From Hydrocarboniphaga effusa AP103 (GTDB taxonomy: Bacteria; Pseudomonadota; Gammaproteobacteria; Nevskiales; Nevskiaceae): 64,000 bases of DNA. The notes beneath the pieces were generated by a model. It was not told where the DNA came from. It was given only the letters and a program-made list of their open reading frames with translations, and searched no databases. Position numbers and translations under genes: made by a program. Positions 32,701 to 41,140 of the stretch are shown in pieces; the stretch's first letter is position 1; every line of letters starts with the position of its first letter. Where the stretch lies: assembly GCF_000271305.1 (NCBI RefSeq), contig NZ_AKGD01000003.1, forward strand, positions 496,001-560,000, written 5' to 3'.

Positions 32701-35494
32701 CGACGAGGCGCTTGCGATAGCCATGCGACTTGCGCTCGTAGAGCGTCACCGACACCGGGCGATTGGCTGCCGGCTTGCCGTCGACGCCGAGCACCACGGC
32801 CTGCACCTTCAGCGCATCGCCGGCCTTGACGTTGCCCGATGCGACGCCGACGACCACGCCGGCCGGCCACAGCGCGACCGTGCCGCGCACCGAGGCGATC
32901 TGGCCGTTGGCATCGGGATATTCGAGCTCGGTGACGAGCGTCCTGGGCTCGTCGAGCTTGGGCAGATCGTCGATGACCGCATGCGCCGAGCCGTTGGCGT
33001 CGAGCACCAGCGGCTGCGTGCGGCTGCTCGCGGGCTTGCCGCCTTCGTCGTTCCCGTCGTCCCCATACTCGCCATTCTCGACGAGCCCGAGGGCGATGCG
33101 CTCCGCGCCGAAGCGATAGCCGTCGTAGCCGGGAAAGTCGAGCGCTTTGGGCTGCAGCTGGCTGCGCAGCTTCACGCCGAGACCGCCTGCGCCACCACCC
33201 GAGAAGTAGCCGACGTAGAGATCGAGCGGCAGCGATTCGAGCGCGATCGCGGGCTGCTTGGGCGGCTCGACGAGCGCGCGCATGAGCGGCACGCGGTATT
33301 GCTCGACGCGGAAGCTGCCGCTGTCCGCGCTGATGCGCTCGCCATCGGGCTTTTCTGGCCCTTCGAGCCGCAAGTTGTATTCGCCCAGGCGCGCCGAATC
33401 GGGAATCTTCCATTCGCTCGTCGCGATGCCGTGCGCATCGAAGCTGAGCGGCAATTCCACGCGCTGCTCGCCGCCGATGTGTTCGACGACGAGCTTGTCC
33501 GGCGCTTCGGCCGGCACGCGCAGGCCTCCGGCGTCGTGACGGCGCCAGTAGTGCTTCATCGACACCGTTTCACCGGCGCGGAACAGGCTGCGATCGAGCA
33601 CCGTATGGCCGATGGTGGGTGTGTCCCAGAGCCCCATGCTCAGGTTGAAATCGTAGGGCGAGATGCCTTCGTTCCAGCTCGACAGCACGAACGAGAAATC
33701 GCCGTCGTGACGGGCGCTGACGAGCAGCGGAGCGCTGTCGCCGCCGTTCTCGCAGCTGCTCCAGGTCTGCGGCTTCGGCAGTGTCGCGGTAATGCGCACG
33801 ATGCCGTTTTCGTCGCTGCGTCCCTGCCAGATCGGGCTCGCATCGCAGCCATCGACGACGCGCACGTCGGCGTTCGCAACCGGCTTGCCGCGATCGAGCG
33901 TGGTGACGAAGGCGAGCGAGGATTCGCGCCCCCATTTGAAATGCACGGACAGGTTGGTAACGAGCGCGGTGGTGGCGACATAGCGTGTCTTGCCCGGGCC
34001 GATCAGCGCTTCGCCGAGCCGCGGACTGGCGATCTCGACGACATGAAAGCCCGGTTCCCTGAGCGGAATGCCGACCACTTCGAAGGCCTTGCCGCCGACC
34101 GGCCGCTTGAACTCGAAGCTCGCGACCTCGCTGTCGCCCGCGAACACCGAATCGACGCCGGGCTGCACGAAATTGCGATCTTCCCAGCGCCCGTTCGCTG
34201 CGCGATGCACGCGCGCCATCCAGTCGATGACCTGCGCCTCGTCGTCGATGCGCTTGCTCTTGCCGCCGATGGCGAGTGCGTTCACCGGGTCTTCGATGTC
34301 GCGCAGCGTGACGGGCAAGACGCCGCCTTGCTTGAGCTCGAGAATGCCGAACTCGGACGGGAACTTGGCGAGTGGCGGCGCCGCGTCGGTGCCGATCGCG
34401 AGCGGAAAGCTGCCGGCGTTCGACAGCGGGCGTCCGGCGTCGTCCGCCAGATCGTCCGGCAACGCGACGCTGAGGCTCGCGCTCTCCGGAAACGGAGCCG
34501 CGAACTCGATGCGGTCGACTACCACTTCGCCGTCGTCGAAAGCCTTGGGTTCGAACTTCCTGCCGCCGCCTTCGATGCGAACTTTCGCCGCGAGCCTGGC
34601 CGGCACCGGCGCCGAGAAGCGCAGGCTCATCGGCAGCACCGGTACGCAGCCGGCCTGCGGATTGAGCCGGTCGCACGAAAAGCTTGCGGTGAACGCGGAG
34701 CGCGTCTCGAACTTGAGCACCTGGTCGGTCCGGGTCGCCGCGCCGCCGGCCGCCGCGATGCCCGCGCCCCAGACCAGGTCGACGCCCGAGGCATCGGGCA
34801 GTGGGCGCGCGCAACGCAGCAGCACCAGGCGCTGTTCGCGCTGAGCCGTCTGCTCGGTGGACAGCTTGGTCCAGGCGTCTTCGCCGTCATCGCGCAGCAG
34901 CCGCCGGTACTGGTAGCCGAGCTGCTCGCGCTGATCGAGCACGGCCTTGCGCTCTGCGCCTTCGAGCAGCTTGACGGGCAGGCGCTCGGACAGGTTGTCG
35001 ACCGCGCACCAGGCGTGCTGCTCGATGCTTTCGCGCGTCGCCGGCGCGTCGAGCGCGAGCAGGAACAGCTGATCGGAGTCGATGCCGCTGGCGCCCTCGT
35101 AGGGCATCGAGCGGCGCACCGCCGGGCCGCCCGTGTCGAACGCGAATTCGCGCTTGCCGGTGATGGCCGCGCCGGCCTCGGTCTTCAGCTCGGCCTTGAG
35201 CTTGACGCTGCAGCGCAGTCCGGCGGGCAGGGTGTCTTCGAAGTCGTAAGCCCAGTTGCGTGCATCGACCCAGCGGCCGCTGCCCTTGGCGCCGCCGCAG
35301 ACGACGTCGGCCGGAGCGGGCAGGCGAGGATCGCCCATCGGCACCATGGCTTCGTCGAAGCCGATGGTGACTTGGGCGACGTCGCGGACGCTGCCCTGAG
35401 GGGACACGCGGGTGACGGTCGCGGCGCTGGCGGGGCCCGGGCCGGCCAGCAGGCCGACGAGGAGCAGGACGGTGGGGACGAGGGCTGCGCGCAT
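29714..35494 (-). CDS. Large bacterial alpha-2-macroglobulin family protein
   Basis: A 1926-residue exported protein of the bacterial alpha-2-macroglobulin family, which traps or inhibits proteases in the periplasm. The signal peptide (MRAALVPTVLLLVGLLAG, cleavage after ASA) is followed by MG-type beta domains, an MG2-like region near VHFKWGRESSLAFVTTLDRG, and a bait region. The thioester motif CNEQ is at about residues 1470-1473 in YPYSCNEQQASRA. The helical thioester domain follows, and the receptor-like C-terminus is near LRFNAAGRFTLPATRVEAMY. There is no lipobox, unlike E. coli YfhM, and the protein is longer than YfhM. ATG 35494 has AGGAAAGGAA just upstream; the longer frame from 35614 is unlikely. 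Confidence 0.9.
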   Translation of the reverse strand: MRAALVPTVLLLVGLLAGPGPASAATVTRVSPQGSVRDVAQVTIGFDEAMVPMGDPRLPAPADVVCGGAKGSGRWVDARNWAYDFEDTLPAGLRCSVKLKAELKTEAGAAITGKREFAFDTGGPAVRRSMPYEGASGIDSDQLFLLALDAPATRESIEQHAWCAVDNLSERLPVKLLEGAERKAVLDQREQLGYQYRRLLRDDGEDAWTKLSTEQTAQREQRLVLLRCARPLPDASGVDLVWGAGIAAAGGAATRTDQVLKFETRSAFTASFSCDRLNPQAGCVPVLPMSLRFSAPVPARLAAKVRIEGGGRKFEPKAFDDGEVVVDRIEFAAPFPESASLSVALPDDLADDAGRPLSNAGSFPLAIGTDAAPPLAKFPSEFGILELKQGGVLPVTLRDIEDPVNALAIGGKSKRIDDEAQVIDWMARVHRAANGRWEDRNFVQPGVDSVFAGDSEVASFEFKRPVGGKAFEVVGIPLREPGFHVVEIASPRLGEALIGPGKTRYVATTALVTNLSVHFKWGRESSLAFVTTLDRGKPVANADVRVVDGCDASPIWQGRSDENGIVRITATLPKPQTWSSCENGGDSAPLLVSARHDGDFSFVLSSWNEGISPYDFNLSMGLWDTPTIGHTVLDRSLFRAGETVSMKHYWRRHDAGGLRVPAEAPDKLVVEHIGGEQRVELPLSFDAHGIATSEWKIPDSARLGEYNLRLEGPEKPDGERISADSGSFRVEQYRVPLMRALVEPPKQPAIALESLPLDLYVGYFSGGGAGGLGVKLRSQLQPKALDFPGYDGYRFGAERIALGLVENGEYGDDGNDEGGKPASSRTQPLVLDANGSAHAVIDDLPKLDEPRTLVTELEYPDANGQIASVRGTVALWPAGVVVGVASGNVKAGDALKVQAVVLGVDGKPAANRPVSVTLYERKSHGYRKRLVGGFYAYSSSTETRKLGADCSGRSDAQGRFECSIAPKATGNITIEAVARDDEGRRSRATSSAWISGSDDDWFAQGDSDRMDVIPEQRQLAPGQKLKLQVRSPFRHATALVSIEREGVLDAFVTEISGSDPTIEVPMLDRYAPNVYVSVLALRPRVSDFRSRLASFLRWLRLDRFIGIEGGNPTAMVDLSKPAYRLGIAAVDVGWDAHRLLVKVKPAQPQYKTRDKASVDIEVKTADGKPLPEGAELAFTAVDEALLDLLPNRSVDVLEAMMQRRGIEVLTSTAQMQVVGKRHYGRKSAAPGGGGGRGAPREMLNSLLSWQARVPLDAQGRAKLEVPLNDALTEFRFTAVASAGSDRFGEGHASVRTTQDVQLLSGLPPLVREGDEYAAQFTLRNTSDQPQSIALSATLRDQSDAELPAPASQQISLPAQSAQPVHFTVSVPYGIGGLSWTVSAKSGSGETLDALRVTQQVAAAVPVRVQQATLLQIDGPQSLPVAAPSDALRGTTPESAARGGVRVALSPSLTASLAGVREWMQAYPYSCNEQQASRAIATNNREAWNTLMSRLPTALDGDGLAKYWAIDTLEGSDVLTSYLVQLADTSGWPIPDDTRERMLGGLERYAEGRIRRGGAIGNSVLVPRRLAAIEALSRHDRAKPQWLESMSFDPTLLPTSALIDWIGILQRVDKLPRKAERLAEAKSVLRARFDLQGTRLGLSSDQDSLSWWLMGSVDSNINRAILALLKEADWKADLPRLVRGAVDLQKRGHWDLSTANAWGSLALEQFAAAFERGKVTGSTRAELGEAIQQSDWNSVEAGADPPPLDLPWPLASGELKLAHDGGGAPWAIVQTRAAVPLREPFSAGYRIKRTITAVERKHQDRWSSGDVARIRLEVEAASDMGWVAVDDPVPAGSSIVGNLGRDSALLAAGEQAGGNAWPSFEERRFDAYRAYYEYVPKGRFSTEYTLRFNAAGRFTLPATRVEAMYAPEMFGETPNEVIEVKEP

Positions 35495-35649
35495 GTTCCT
35501 TTCCTGGAATCTGGTTGTTGTTTGTGGGAGCAAAGATAGCGTACGGGCATGCGCAATGGCTCGCCCGCTGGCGAGTCCGCCCGGCTCGTCAAAGCGCCGG
35601 GCTCGCCGCCGCAAGCCCGCCGAGCTCTACAACGAGCCCCCGCAAAACC

Positions 35650-36789
35650 TCAACCCACCAGCACCCAGCGCTGCGAATCCGCCCACAGGGATGCAATCCG
35701 ATGCAGGGTCTCGCTGCGGCCCAGAATGCCGAGCCTCGGATAAAGCGCCCGCAAGGGATCGCGCAGCGCGCCCTGATGCTCGATCGATTCGATCCGCGCG
35801 GCCGGGCATAGCCAGCGCAAGCTCAGCAGCGCCGTGCTGAGCGAACCGATCACGTGCGCCTGCTGCAACCACGGCGCGTAAGCCTCGATCGGCAGGCGCG
35901 GATCCCATTCGATCAGCTCGTCTCTCGGCGCGTCCAGCAACCACTCGCGACTGCGCGGGTGACGCTTGACCGCGACACGACGCCCGGCCGCGCGCGCTTC
36001 GGACAAGCGCTGCGACAGGGCCGAGCGCAGCGGCCGGTCGACCCTGAGCAGATGGTCATGCGGAAGCAGCAGGAGCTCGTCGATGGCCTGGGCCGGCGGC
36101 TCGCCGTCGCCGATGGTGCGAATCAGGCGCTCGCTGATCGAGCGCAGTTGCGGCGTCCGATACCACTCGGCGCGCAAGGCCCGGCGCGGCCTGCGCGACA
36201 GGCCCTCGTGCGCATGTTCCGGAAACGCGAGCCAGGCGCTCTGCGACCAGTTCGAGAGGCCGAGTGCGAGCGGCTTGCGATACCAGAGGCCGTAGCAGAG
36301 CCAGCCCCCGAGCGCTTCGAGCGCCTGGATCAAGGCTTCGGCCCGGCGTGGACGCAGGCTGACGAGACCGGAGTACGAAAAGCTGCCGTCGTCGAGATAC
36401 ACGCCGCGCGCACCGAAGCGCTTCTGCGCGATCTGCGCCGCGTACTGGAATTCCGCACGACGGTCGTTGCCGCCGACGACTTCGTCGGGCTCGCATTCGA
36501 GCACGAGCTTGCGCACGCGGCGCAGCACCGGACGCGTGCGCAGCACTTTATCGAAGACCGATTTGCCGATGCGCGGAAGCTCGACGATCCTGAGTCCGGG
36601 CTCGGCCAGGTGCGCGAGCGCATCGAGCCAGCGGTTCTCGCGACCCGGTCGCTGATCGATCAGCGCGAGCGTGCGACGCGCATCGCGATACGGGCCGAAC
36701 AACAGGCCGAGCGCGCAGAACAGCTGCCACGGCGTGGAGACGAGCAACAGCACGCTTCGCGGCGCTTCGTGATCGGGTGGGACAGGCAT
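35650..36789 (-). CDS. Polysialyltransferase-like glycosyltransferase family protein
   Basis: A 379-residue cytoplasmic protein of uncertain function. Three features suggest the bacterial polysialyltransferase/sialyltransferase GT-B fold: YLDDGSFSY in the middle (an acidic-acidic-Gly motif), VKRHPRS near residue 270 (the His-Pro motif), and GSLSTALLSLRW near residue 315 (a Ser/Thr motif). The N-terminus has LLLVSTPWQLF, similar to the opening strand of that family. No sialic acid or capsule genes are nearby, so the sugar and acceptor are unknown. The gene stands alone between alpha-2-macroglobulin and zapE. Confidence 0.55.
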   Translation of the reverse strand: MPVPPDHEAPRSVLLLVSTPWQLFCALGLLFGPYRDARRTLALIDQRPGRENRWLDALAHLAEPGLRIVELPRIGKSVFDKVLRTRPVLRRVRKLVLECEPDEVVGGNDRRAEFQYAAQIAQKRFGARGVYLDDGSFSYSGLVSLRPRRAEALIQALEALGGWLCYGLWYRKPLALGLSNWSQSAWLAFPEHAHEGLSRRPRRALRAEWYRTPQLRSISERLIRTIGDGEPPAQAIDELLLLPHDHLLRVDRPLRSALSQRLSEARAAGRRVAVKRHPRSREWLLDAPRDELIEWDPRLPIEAYAPWLQQAHVIGSLSTALLSLRWLCPAARIESIEHQGALRDPLRALYPRLGILGRSETLHRIASLWADSQRWVLVG

Positions 36790-36920
36790 GGCGCCGGACC
36801 GTCATTGCGGGATGGCGACTCTAGCGGCGCGAAGCGGCCTTGGAGTGCGCGATCGCGGCGGCGGCGCGATTGTTCTATCGATACACCCGATGCGCCTGGC
36901 CGCGCGAAGCCGGAAATGCC

Positions 36921-38012
36921 TCAGACCAGATGCGGCTTGGCCAGGTATTCCTGCGACTGCATCTCGCGCAGGCGCGATTGCGTGCGCTTGAACTCGAAGC
37001 GCAGTTTCTTGCCCGTGTAGAGCTGCTCCTGCGGAACCGCGGCGGCGATCAGCAGCTTGACGCCGCGGTCGTAGAACTCGTCGACGAGGTTGATGAAGCG
37101 GCGCGCGGAATCCTCGTGCTCGAAGCTCAGCTGCGGCACGCGCGACAGGATCACCGCGTGGTATTCGCGGGCGAGCTGGATGTAGTCGGCGGCGGCGCGC
37201 GCGCTTTCGCAAAGCTCGGAGAAATCGAACCAGGCGACGCCGTCGGCGCGTCGGCGCGCCTTCACCGGGCGGCCCTGGATCTGCAGCGTCACGTCTACGA
37301 TGCCCGGCTCGGGCGCGATTTCGCCGAACCATTGCGCGAGCTTGGCCTCGGCCTCGGCGTCGCTGCTGTCGAGGTAGAGCTGCACGCGCGTGAGCGCGCG
37401 CAGGCGGTAATCGACGCCGCCGTCGACGTTGAGCACCTTGAGGTTCTGCTTGAGCCGCTCGATCGCCGGCACGAAGTTCTGCCGCTGCAGGCCGTCCTTG
37501 TAGAGCTCGTCGGGCGCGCAGTTGCTCGTCGCGACGAGCGTGACGCCTTCGTCGAACAGGTATTGGGTGAGCTTGCCGAGGATCATCGCGTCGGCGATGT
37601 CGGAGACGTAGAACTCGTCGAAGCACAGCACGCGCACCTGATGCGAAATCTCGAGCGCGACGAGCTTGAGCGGATCGCGCTTGTGCGAGAAATGCCGGCG
37701 CCGCTCGTGCACTTCGAGCATGAAGCGGTGGAAGTGCGTGCGCTGCTTTTGCGCAAAGGGCAGCGAGTCGTAGAAGGCATCCATCAGATGCGTCTTGCCG
37801 CGACCGACGCCGCCCCACATGTACAGCCCTTCGACCTTGGGCCAGTGCAGGCGATCGCTGAGCAGGCGCTTCTTCGGCGGATTGGCGAGCAGCGCGCGCT
37901 GCACCTGGTCGAGCGCATCGACGGCGGCGGCTTGCGAGGCGTCGGCGACGAAGCCGCTCTTGGCGAGGTCCTGTTCGTAGCGTTGGCGCGGGGAGAGATT
38001 CGAATCGGTCAT
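36921..38012 (-). CDS. zapE: Cell division ATPase ZapE (AFG1 family)
   Basis: A 363-residue AAA-type ATPase. Walker A is GGVGRGKTHLMDAFY, Walker B is VLCFDEFYVSD, and the sensor region reads TLVATSNCAPDELYKDGLQR. ZapE associates with the division ring in E. coli, and the family also includes mitochondrial AFG1. The N-terminal SPRQRYEQDLAKSGFVAD and the C-terminal RRFINLVDEFYDRGVKL are typical. It starts 8 bases after the plsC stop, so the two are likely cotranscribed. Confidence 0.93.
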   Translation of the reverse strand: MTDSNLSPRQRYEQDLAKSGFVADASQAAAVDALDQVQRALLANPPKKRLLSDRLHWPKVEGLYMWGGVGRGKTHLMDAFYDSLPFAQKQRTHFHRFMLEVHERRRHFSHKRDPLKLVALEISHQVRVLCFDEFYVSDIADAMILGKLTQYLFDEGVTLVATSNCAPDELYKDGLQRQNFVPAIERLKQNLKVLNVDGGVDYRLRALTRVQLYLDSSDAEAEAKLAQWFGEIAPEPGIVDVTLQIQGRPVKARRRADGVAWFDFSELCESARAAADYIQLAREYHAVILSRVPQLSFEHEDSARRFINLVDEFYDRGVKLLIAAAVPQEQLYTGKKLRFEFKRTQSRLREMQSQEYLAKPHLV

Positions 38013-38020
38013 GTGCGGGT

Positions 38021-38809
38021 TCAGACGAGCTCGACGGGCTCGTCCTTGGGGATGGGAGAGGCGATGGGTGCGGCGGGCGGTTGCAGGTCGGGCTCGCCGC
38101 ACATCGAAAGAATCTGCGCGCGTGCCGCATCGCGCAGCGTGGCGACATCGAGATCGGAGACGATCGGCTGGCCGATCTCCACATCGATCCAGCTCCAGCG
38201 CAGGCGCCAGCTGCCGCCGCCGAGCAGGCGCCGCGAGCCGCGGATGGCGACCGGAACCACCGGCACGCCGGCCTTCCTGGCGAGCAGGAAGGCGCCGTTC
38301 TTGAACGGCAGCAGGCCCGCTTCGGCCTTGAACGTGCCCTCGACGAAGATCGCCAGCGACTGGCCCTGCTGCAGCACCTTGAACATCTGCCGGGTCTGCA
38401 TCGCCCCGGCGCGCGCGTTCTCGCGGTTCACGAACAGGTGCGCCATGCGCTTGAGCACGGCCCCGGCGTAAGGCCAGTTGGCGACCCCGTGCTGGATCAC
38501 GAAGCAGAAGTCCGGAGGCAGCGCGGCCGTCATCAGCAGGCCGTCGTAGTAGCTCGCGTGATTGGAGACGACGATGCAGGGCGTCCGCGGCAGGTTTTCG
38601 CGCCCTTTGACGGTGAACGGAATGCCCATCAGCAGCAGCCCGAGCCGGGTGCCGAAGGCCCCGAGCCTGCGCCGGCGCTCCACGCCCGGCACCACCAGGA
38701 TCAGCGGGCAGACGAGCAGGAAGGTGACGACGCAGAACACCAGAACCGAATAGACGCTGTGGAGCAGCCCGAACAGCGGGGCGAACAGGGACGGGGGGGC
38801 TTGGCGCAT
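38021..38809 (-). CDS. plsC: 1-acyl-sn-glycerol-3-phosphate acyltransferase (PlsC family)
   Basis: A 262-residue membrane-associated acyltransferase. The N-terminal hydrophobic helix (VYSVLVFCVVTFLLVCPLIL) precedes the catalytic HX4D motif in VSNHASYYDGLL, the substrate-binding FVEGTFKAEAGLLPFK, and VPVVPVAIRGS. It acylates lysophosphatidate to phosphatidate in phospholipid synthesis, although paralogues may use other lysolipids. It is upstream of zapE and divergent from the DsbC-type pair. Confidence 0.88.
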   Translation of the reverse strand: MRQAPPSLFAPLFGLLHSVYSVLVFCVVTFLLVCPLILVVPGVERRRRLGAFGTRLGLLLMGIPFTVKGRENLPRTPCIVVSNHASYYDGLLMTAALPPDFCFVIQHGVANWPYAGAVLKRMAHLFVNRENARAGAMQTRQMFKVLQQGQSLAIFVEGTFKAEAGLLPFKNGAFLLARKAGVPVVPVAIRGSRRLLGGGSWRLRWSWIDVEIGQPIVSDLDVATLRDAARAQILSMCGEPDLQPPAAPIASPIPKDEPVELV

Positions 38810-38960
38810 GGGGCGTCATTATAGGTTCAAGCCCAATGAGCCCACTCGCGGCGGCCGGCAGGGTGTTCCATGCGGGATATCGCCGTGAACAACGGAGCTT
38901 GTTTGGTGTCATCATTTCCGCCTTCGGCCATTGCCGCCGGCTCTTTGCTGTCCCACCCAG

Positions 38961-39773
38961 ATGGATCGCGCTGTGATCAAACTCCGCTACTGCCTGTCGC
39001 TCCTGATTCTGTCCCTGGCCGCCTGCGCCCCGCCGGCGCCCGAAGCCGGCAAGCAGCAAGCCGCCGCCGAGCGCATCGACGGGGCGCCGGCGTCGGCGGG
39101 CGACATCGAAGCCGTCCGCAGCGCGATCAAGGCGCACGTCCCGGACCTCGACCCCGAGCATGTGCGCGCCACTCCGCTGCCGGGGATCTACGAGATCCAG
39201 ATCGGCATGAACTTCGGCTACGTGACGGCCGACGGCCGCTACCTGATCGCGGGCGATCTGACCGATCTGCAGACGCGCAAGGAAATCACCGAGGATTCGC
39301 GCCGCGTGGCGCGCGCCACGCTGGTGTCGAACCTCGAGAAGGACGGCTTCATCGAATTCGCGCCCGAAGCGACCAAGGCCAAGTACACGGTCACCGTGTT
39401 CACCGACATCGATTGCGGCTTCTGCCGCCGCCTGCACAGCCACATCAAGGAGTACAACGACCAGGGCATCGCGGTGCGCTACGTGTTCTTCCCGCGCTCG
39501 GGCGCGGACACCGATTCGTTCTACAAGGCCGAGCAGGTCTGGTGCTCGGCCGACCAGAAGGGCGCGCTCACGCAGGCCAAGCTCGGCGCGCCGATCGCCG
39601 GCGACCGCTCGTGCAAGAACCCGGTCGCCGAGCAGTTGCAGGCCGCCGGTGACCTCGGCCTGCGCGGCACGCCGTCGATCATCCTCGCCAACGGCGACCT
39701 CGTGCCGGGCTATCGCCAGCCGGCCGAGCTGCTCAAGCTGCTGCAGGCCGCAGAGGCGACGCCGACGGGCTGA
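38961..39773 (+). CDS. DsbC/DsbG-type thiol protein, lipoprotein form
   Basis: A 270-residue exported thioredoxin-fold protein. The signal peptide ends in a lipobox (LSLAAC, then APPAPEAG), so it is probably membrane-tethered. A DsbC-type dimerisation region follows (PLPGIYEIQIG, GYVTADGRYLIAGDL). The catalytic domain has DIDCGFCRRLH with the CGFC redox pair and a cis-Pro loop at LRGTPSIIL. It likely isomerises or reduces disulfides in the periplasm. ATG 38961 is used; GTG 38973 is possible. The stop is 8 bases before a paralogue. Confidence 0.88.
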   Translation: MDRAVIKLRYCLSLLILSLAACAPPAPEAGKQQAAAERIDGAPASAGDIEAVRSAIKAHVPDLDPEHVRATPLPGIYEIQIGMNFGYVTADGRYLIAGDLTDLQTRKEITEDSRRVARATLVSNLEKDGFIEFAPEATKAKYTVTVFTDIDCGFCRRLHSHIKEYNDQGIAVRYVFFPRSGADTDSFYKAEQVWCSADQKGALTQAKLGAPIAGDRSCKNPVAEQLQAAGDLGLRGTPSIILANGDLVPGYRQPAELLKLLQAAEATPTG

Positions 39774-39781
39774 CCCGCGGC

Positions 39782-40546
39782 ATGCGGACGATGCCCCGCC
39801 TCGGCGGCTGGCTACGGACCTTGGCCGGCCTGCTTTGCACGCTGCTGGCCGCGAGTGCTCCGGCACAGCAGCCCGACCCCGAGCTCGAGCAGATTCGCGA
39901 CAAGCTCGCCAAGAGCCTGCCCGACGTGCAGCGCCAGAACATCGTGCGTTCGCCGGCTCCGGGGCTGTACGAAATCCACCAGGCGCATGCCTTCGGCTAT
40001 GTGACGGCCGACGGGCGCTACCTGGTATCGGGCGACCTGATCGACATGCAGTCGGGCGCGCGCCTGACCGATCAGCGGCGCAACCAGGAGCGCTTGCAAA
40101 GCGTGCTCGACCAGGCCGGCAACGCCATCGTGTTCGCTCCGCCGCCGGGCCAGGCGCGGCAGTGGGTGACCATCTTCACCGACGTCGATTGCCATTACTG
40201 CAAGCTGCTGCACAAGGAAATCGACGCCATCAACGACGCCGGCATCGGTGTTCGCTATCTGTTCTTCTCCAAGGACGGCAAGCCGTCGCAGGCCTTCGAC
40301 GAGGCGCAGAAAGTGTGGTGCGACGTCGATCGCCAGGGCGTGCTGAGCACCGCGCTGCTGACCGGCAAGCTGCCGCGCCGGGCGGCCGGTGCTTGCCCGA
40401 ACCCGGTCGAGAGCCAATACGAGCTCGCCAAGGCGATGGGCCTGCGCGGAACGCCCGCCACCATCCTGCCCGACGGCAGCGTGCTGTACGGCTTCGTCAA
40501 GGCGCGCGAATTCGTCAAGCAGGTCGACGAGCATCCTGCGCGCTGA
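39782..40546 (+). CDS. DsbC/DsbG-type thiol protein, soluble form
   Basis: A 254-residue paralogue of the preceding gene. It has a signal peptide (TLAGLLCTLLAASAPAQQ) without a lipobox Cys at the cleavage point, so it should be soluble in the periplasm. The shared N-terminal landmarks are PAPGLYEIHQ and GYVTADGRYLVSGDL. The active site is DVDCHYCKLLH (CHYC) with the cis-Pro loop LRGTPATIL. The different residues between the catalytic cysteines suggest a redox potential distinct from the CGFC partner. It is cotranscribed with that partner. Confidence 0.88.
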   Translation: MRTMPRLGGWLRTLAGLLCTLLAASAPAQQPDPELEQIRDKLAKSLPDVQRQNIVRSPAPGLYEIHQAHAFGYVTADGRYLVSGDLIDMQSGARLTDQRRNQERLQSVLDQAGNAIVFAPPPGQARQWVTIFTDVDCHYCKLLHKEIDAINDAGIGVRYLFFSKDGKPSQAFDEAQKVWCDVDRQGVLSTALLTGKLPRRAAGACPNPVESQYELAKAMGLRGTPATILPDGSVLYGFVKAREFVKQVDEHPAR

Positions 40547-40627
40547 GCGCGCTGCGCGCGTGGACCGGCGATTCAGTCGCCGGCCATTGCGTCTCTCCTA
40601 CGGTTCGGCAACGGAGGGGACGACACG

Positions 40628-41038
40628 ATGATGGAGCGGATCAAGGACCGCCTGCGGCGCTTCAAGCAAAGCGCACCGGGGCACCGCTTTCAGGATCAAC
40701 ATGCAGACCGGCGAGAGGCGCACAGCAGCGCCTTCGGCCGGGTGTTGCGCCTCGGAGCGGGCATCGTCGTCACCGTGGTCGGCATCATCGCGATGCCGGC
40801 GCCCGGGCCCGGGATGCTGATCACCGCGTTCGGGCTCGTGATGCTCGCGCATGAGTCATTGGTGGTCGCCAGGCTGCTCGACGCGGCCGAACTCAAGCTG
40901 CGGCCGATCGCGCTGGCTGCGCTGGCCTGGTGGAAGCGGCGCGGCACGGGCGCGCGGATCGCGCTGGGTGCGCTCGCGCTGGTGATCGCCGGAGCTTGTG
41001 TGCTGATCGGGCTCAAGCTGATGCAGGTCGTGGCCTGA
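40628..41038 (+). CDS. PGPGW-like small transmembrane protein
   Basis: A 136-residue protein with two hydrophobic regions: VLRLGAGIVVTVVGIIAMPAPGPG, continuing to MLITAFGLVMLA, and ALGALALVIAGACVLIG near the C-terminus. The PAPGPG loop between helices matches the putative transmembrane PGPGW family. Function is unknown. ATG 40628 has GGAGGGG about 10 bases upstream. The N-terminus is basic (IKDRLRRFKQ) and presumably cytoplasmic. Confidence 0.75.
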   Translation: MMERIKDRLRRFKQSAPGHRFQDQHADRREAHSSAFGRVLRLGAGIVVTVVGIIAMPAPGPGMLITAFGLVMLAHESLVVARLLDAAELKLRPIALAALAWWKRRGTGARIALGALALVIAGACVLIGLKLMQVVA

Positions 41039-41140
41039 GAAAAGACCAGGTCGTCATGCCTTCGAGACGAACTGCTTGCGTAGCGGTCGTCGGACGATAG
41101 CGGCTCGTTCCGAGGGTGCGGTGCCTGGGCCGATGAGCGC

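Noticed and set aside
31235-35539. A 1434-residue open frame on the + strand opposite the alpha-2-macroglobulin
   Set aside because: Antisense shadow with biased composition and no recognisable domains.
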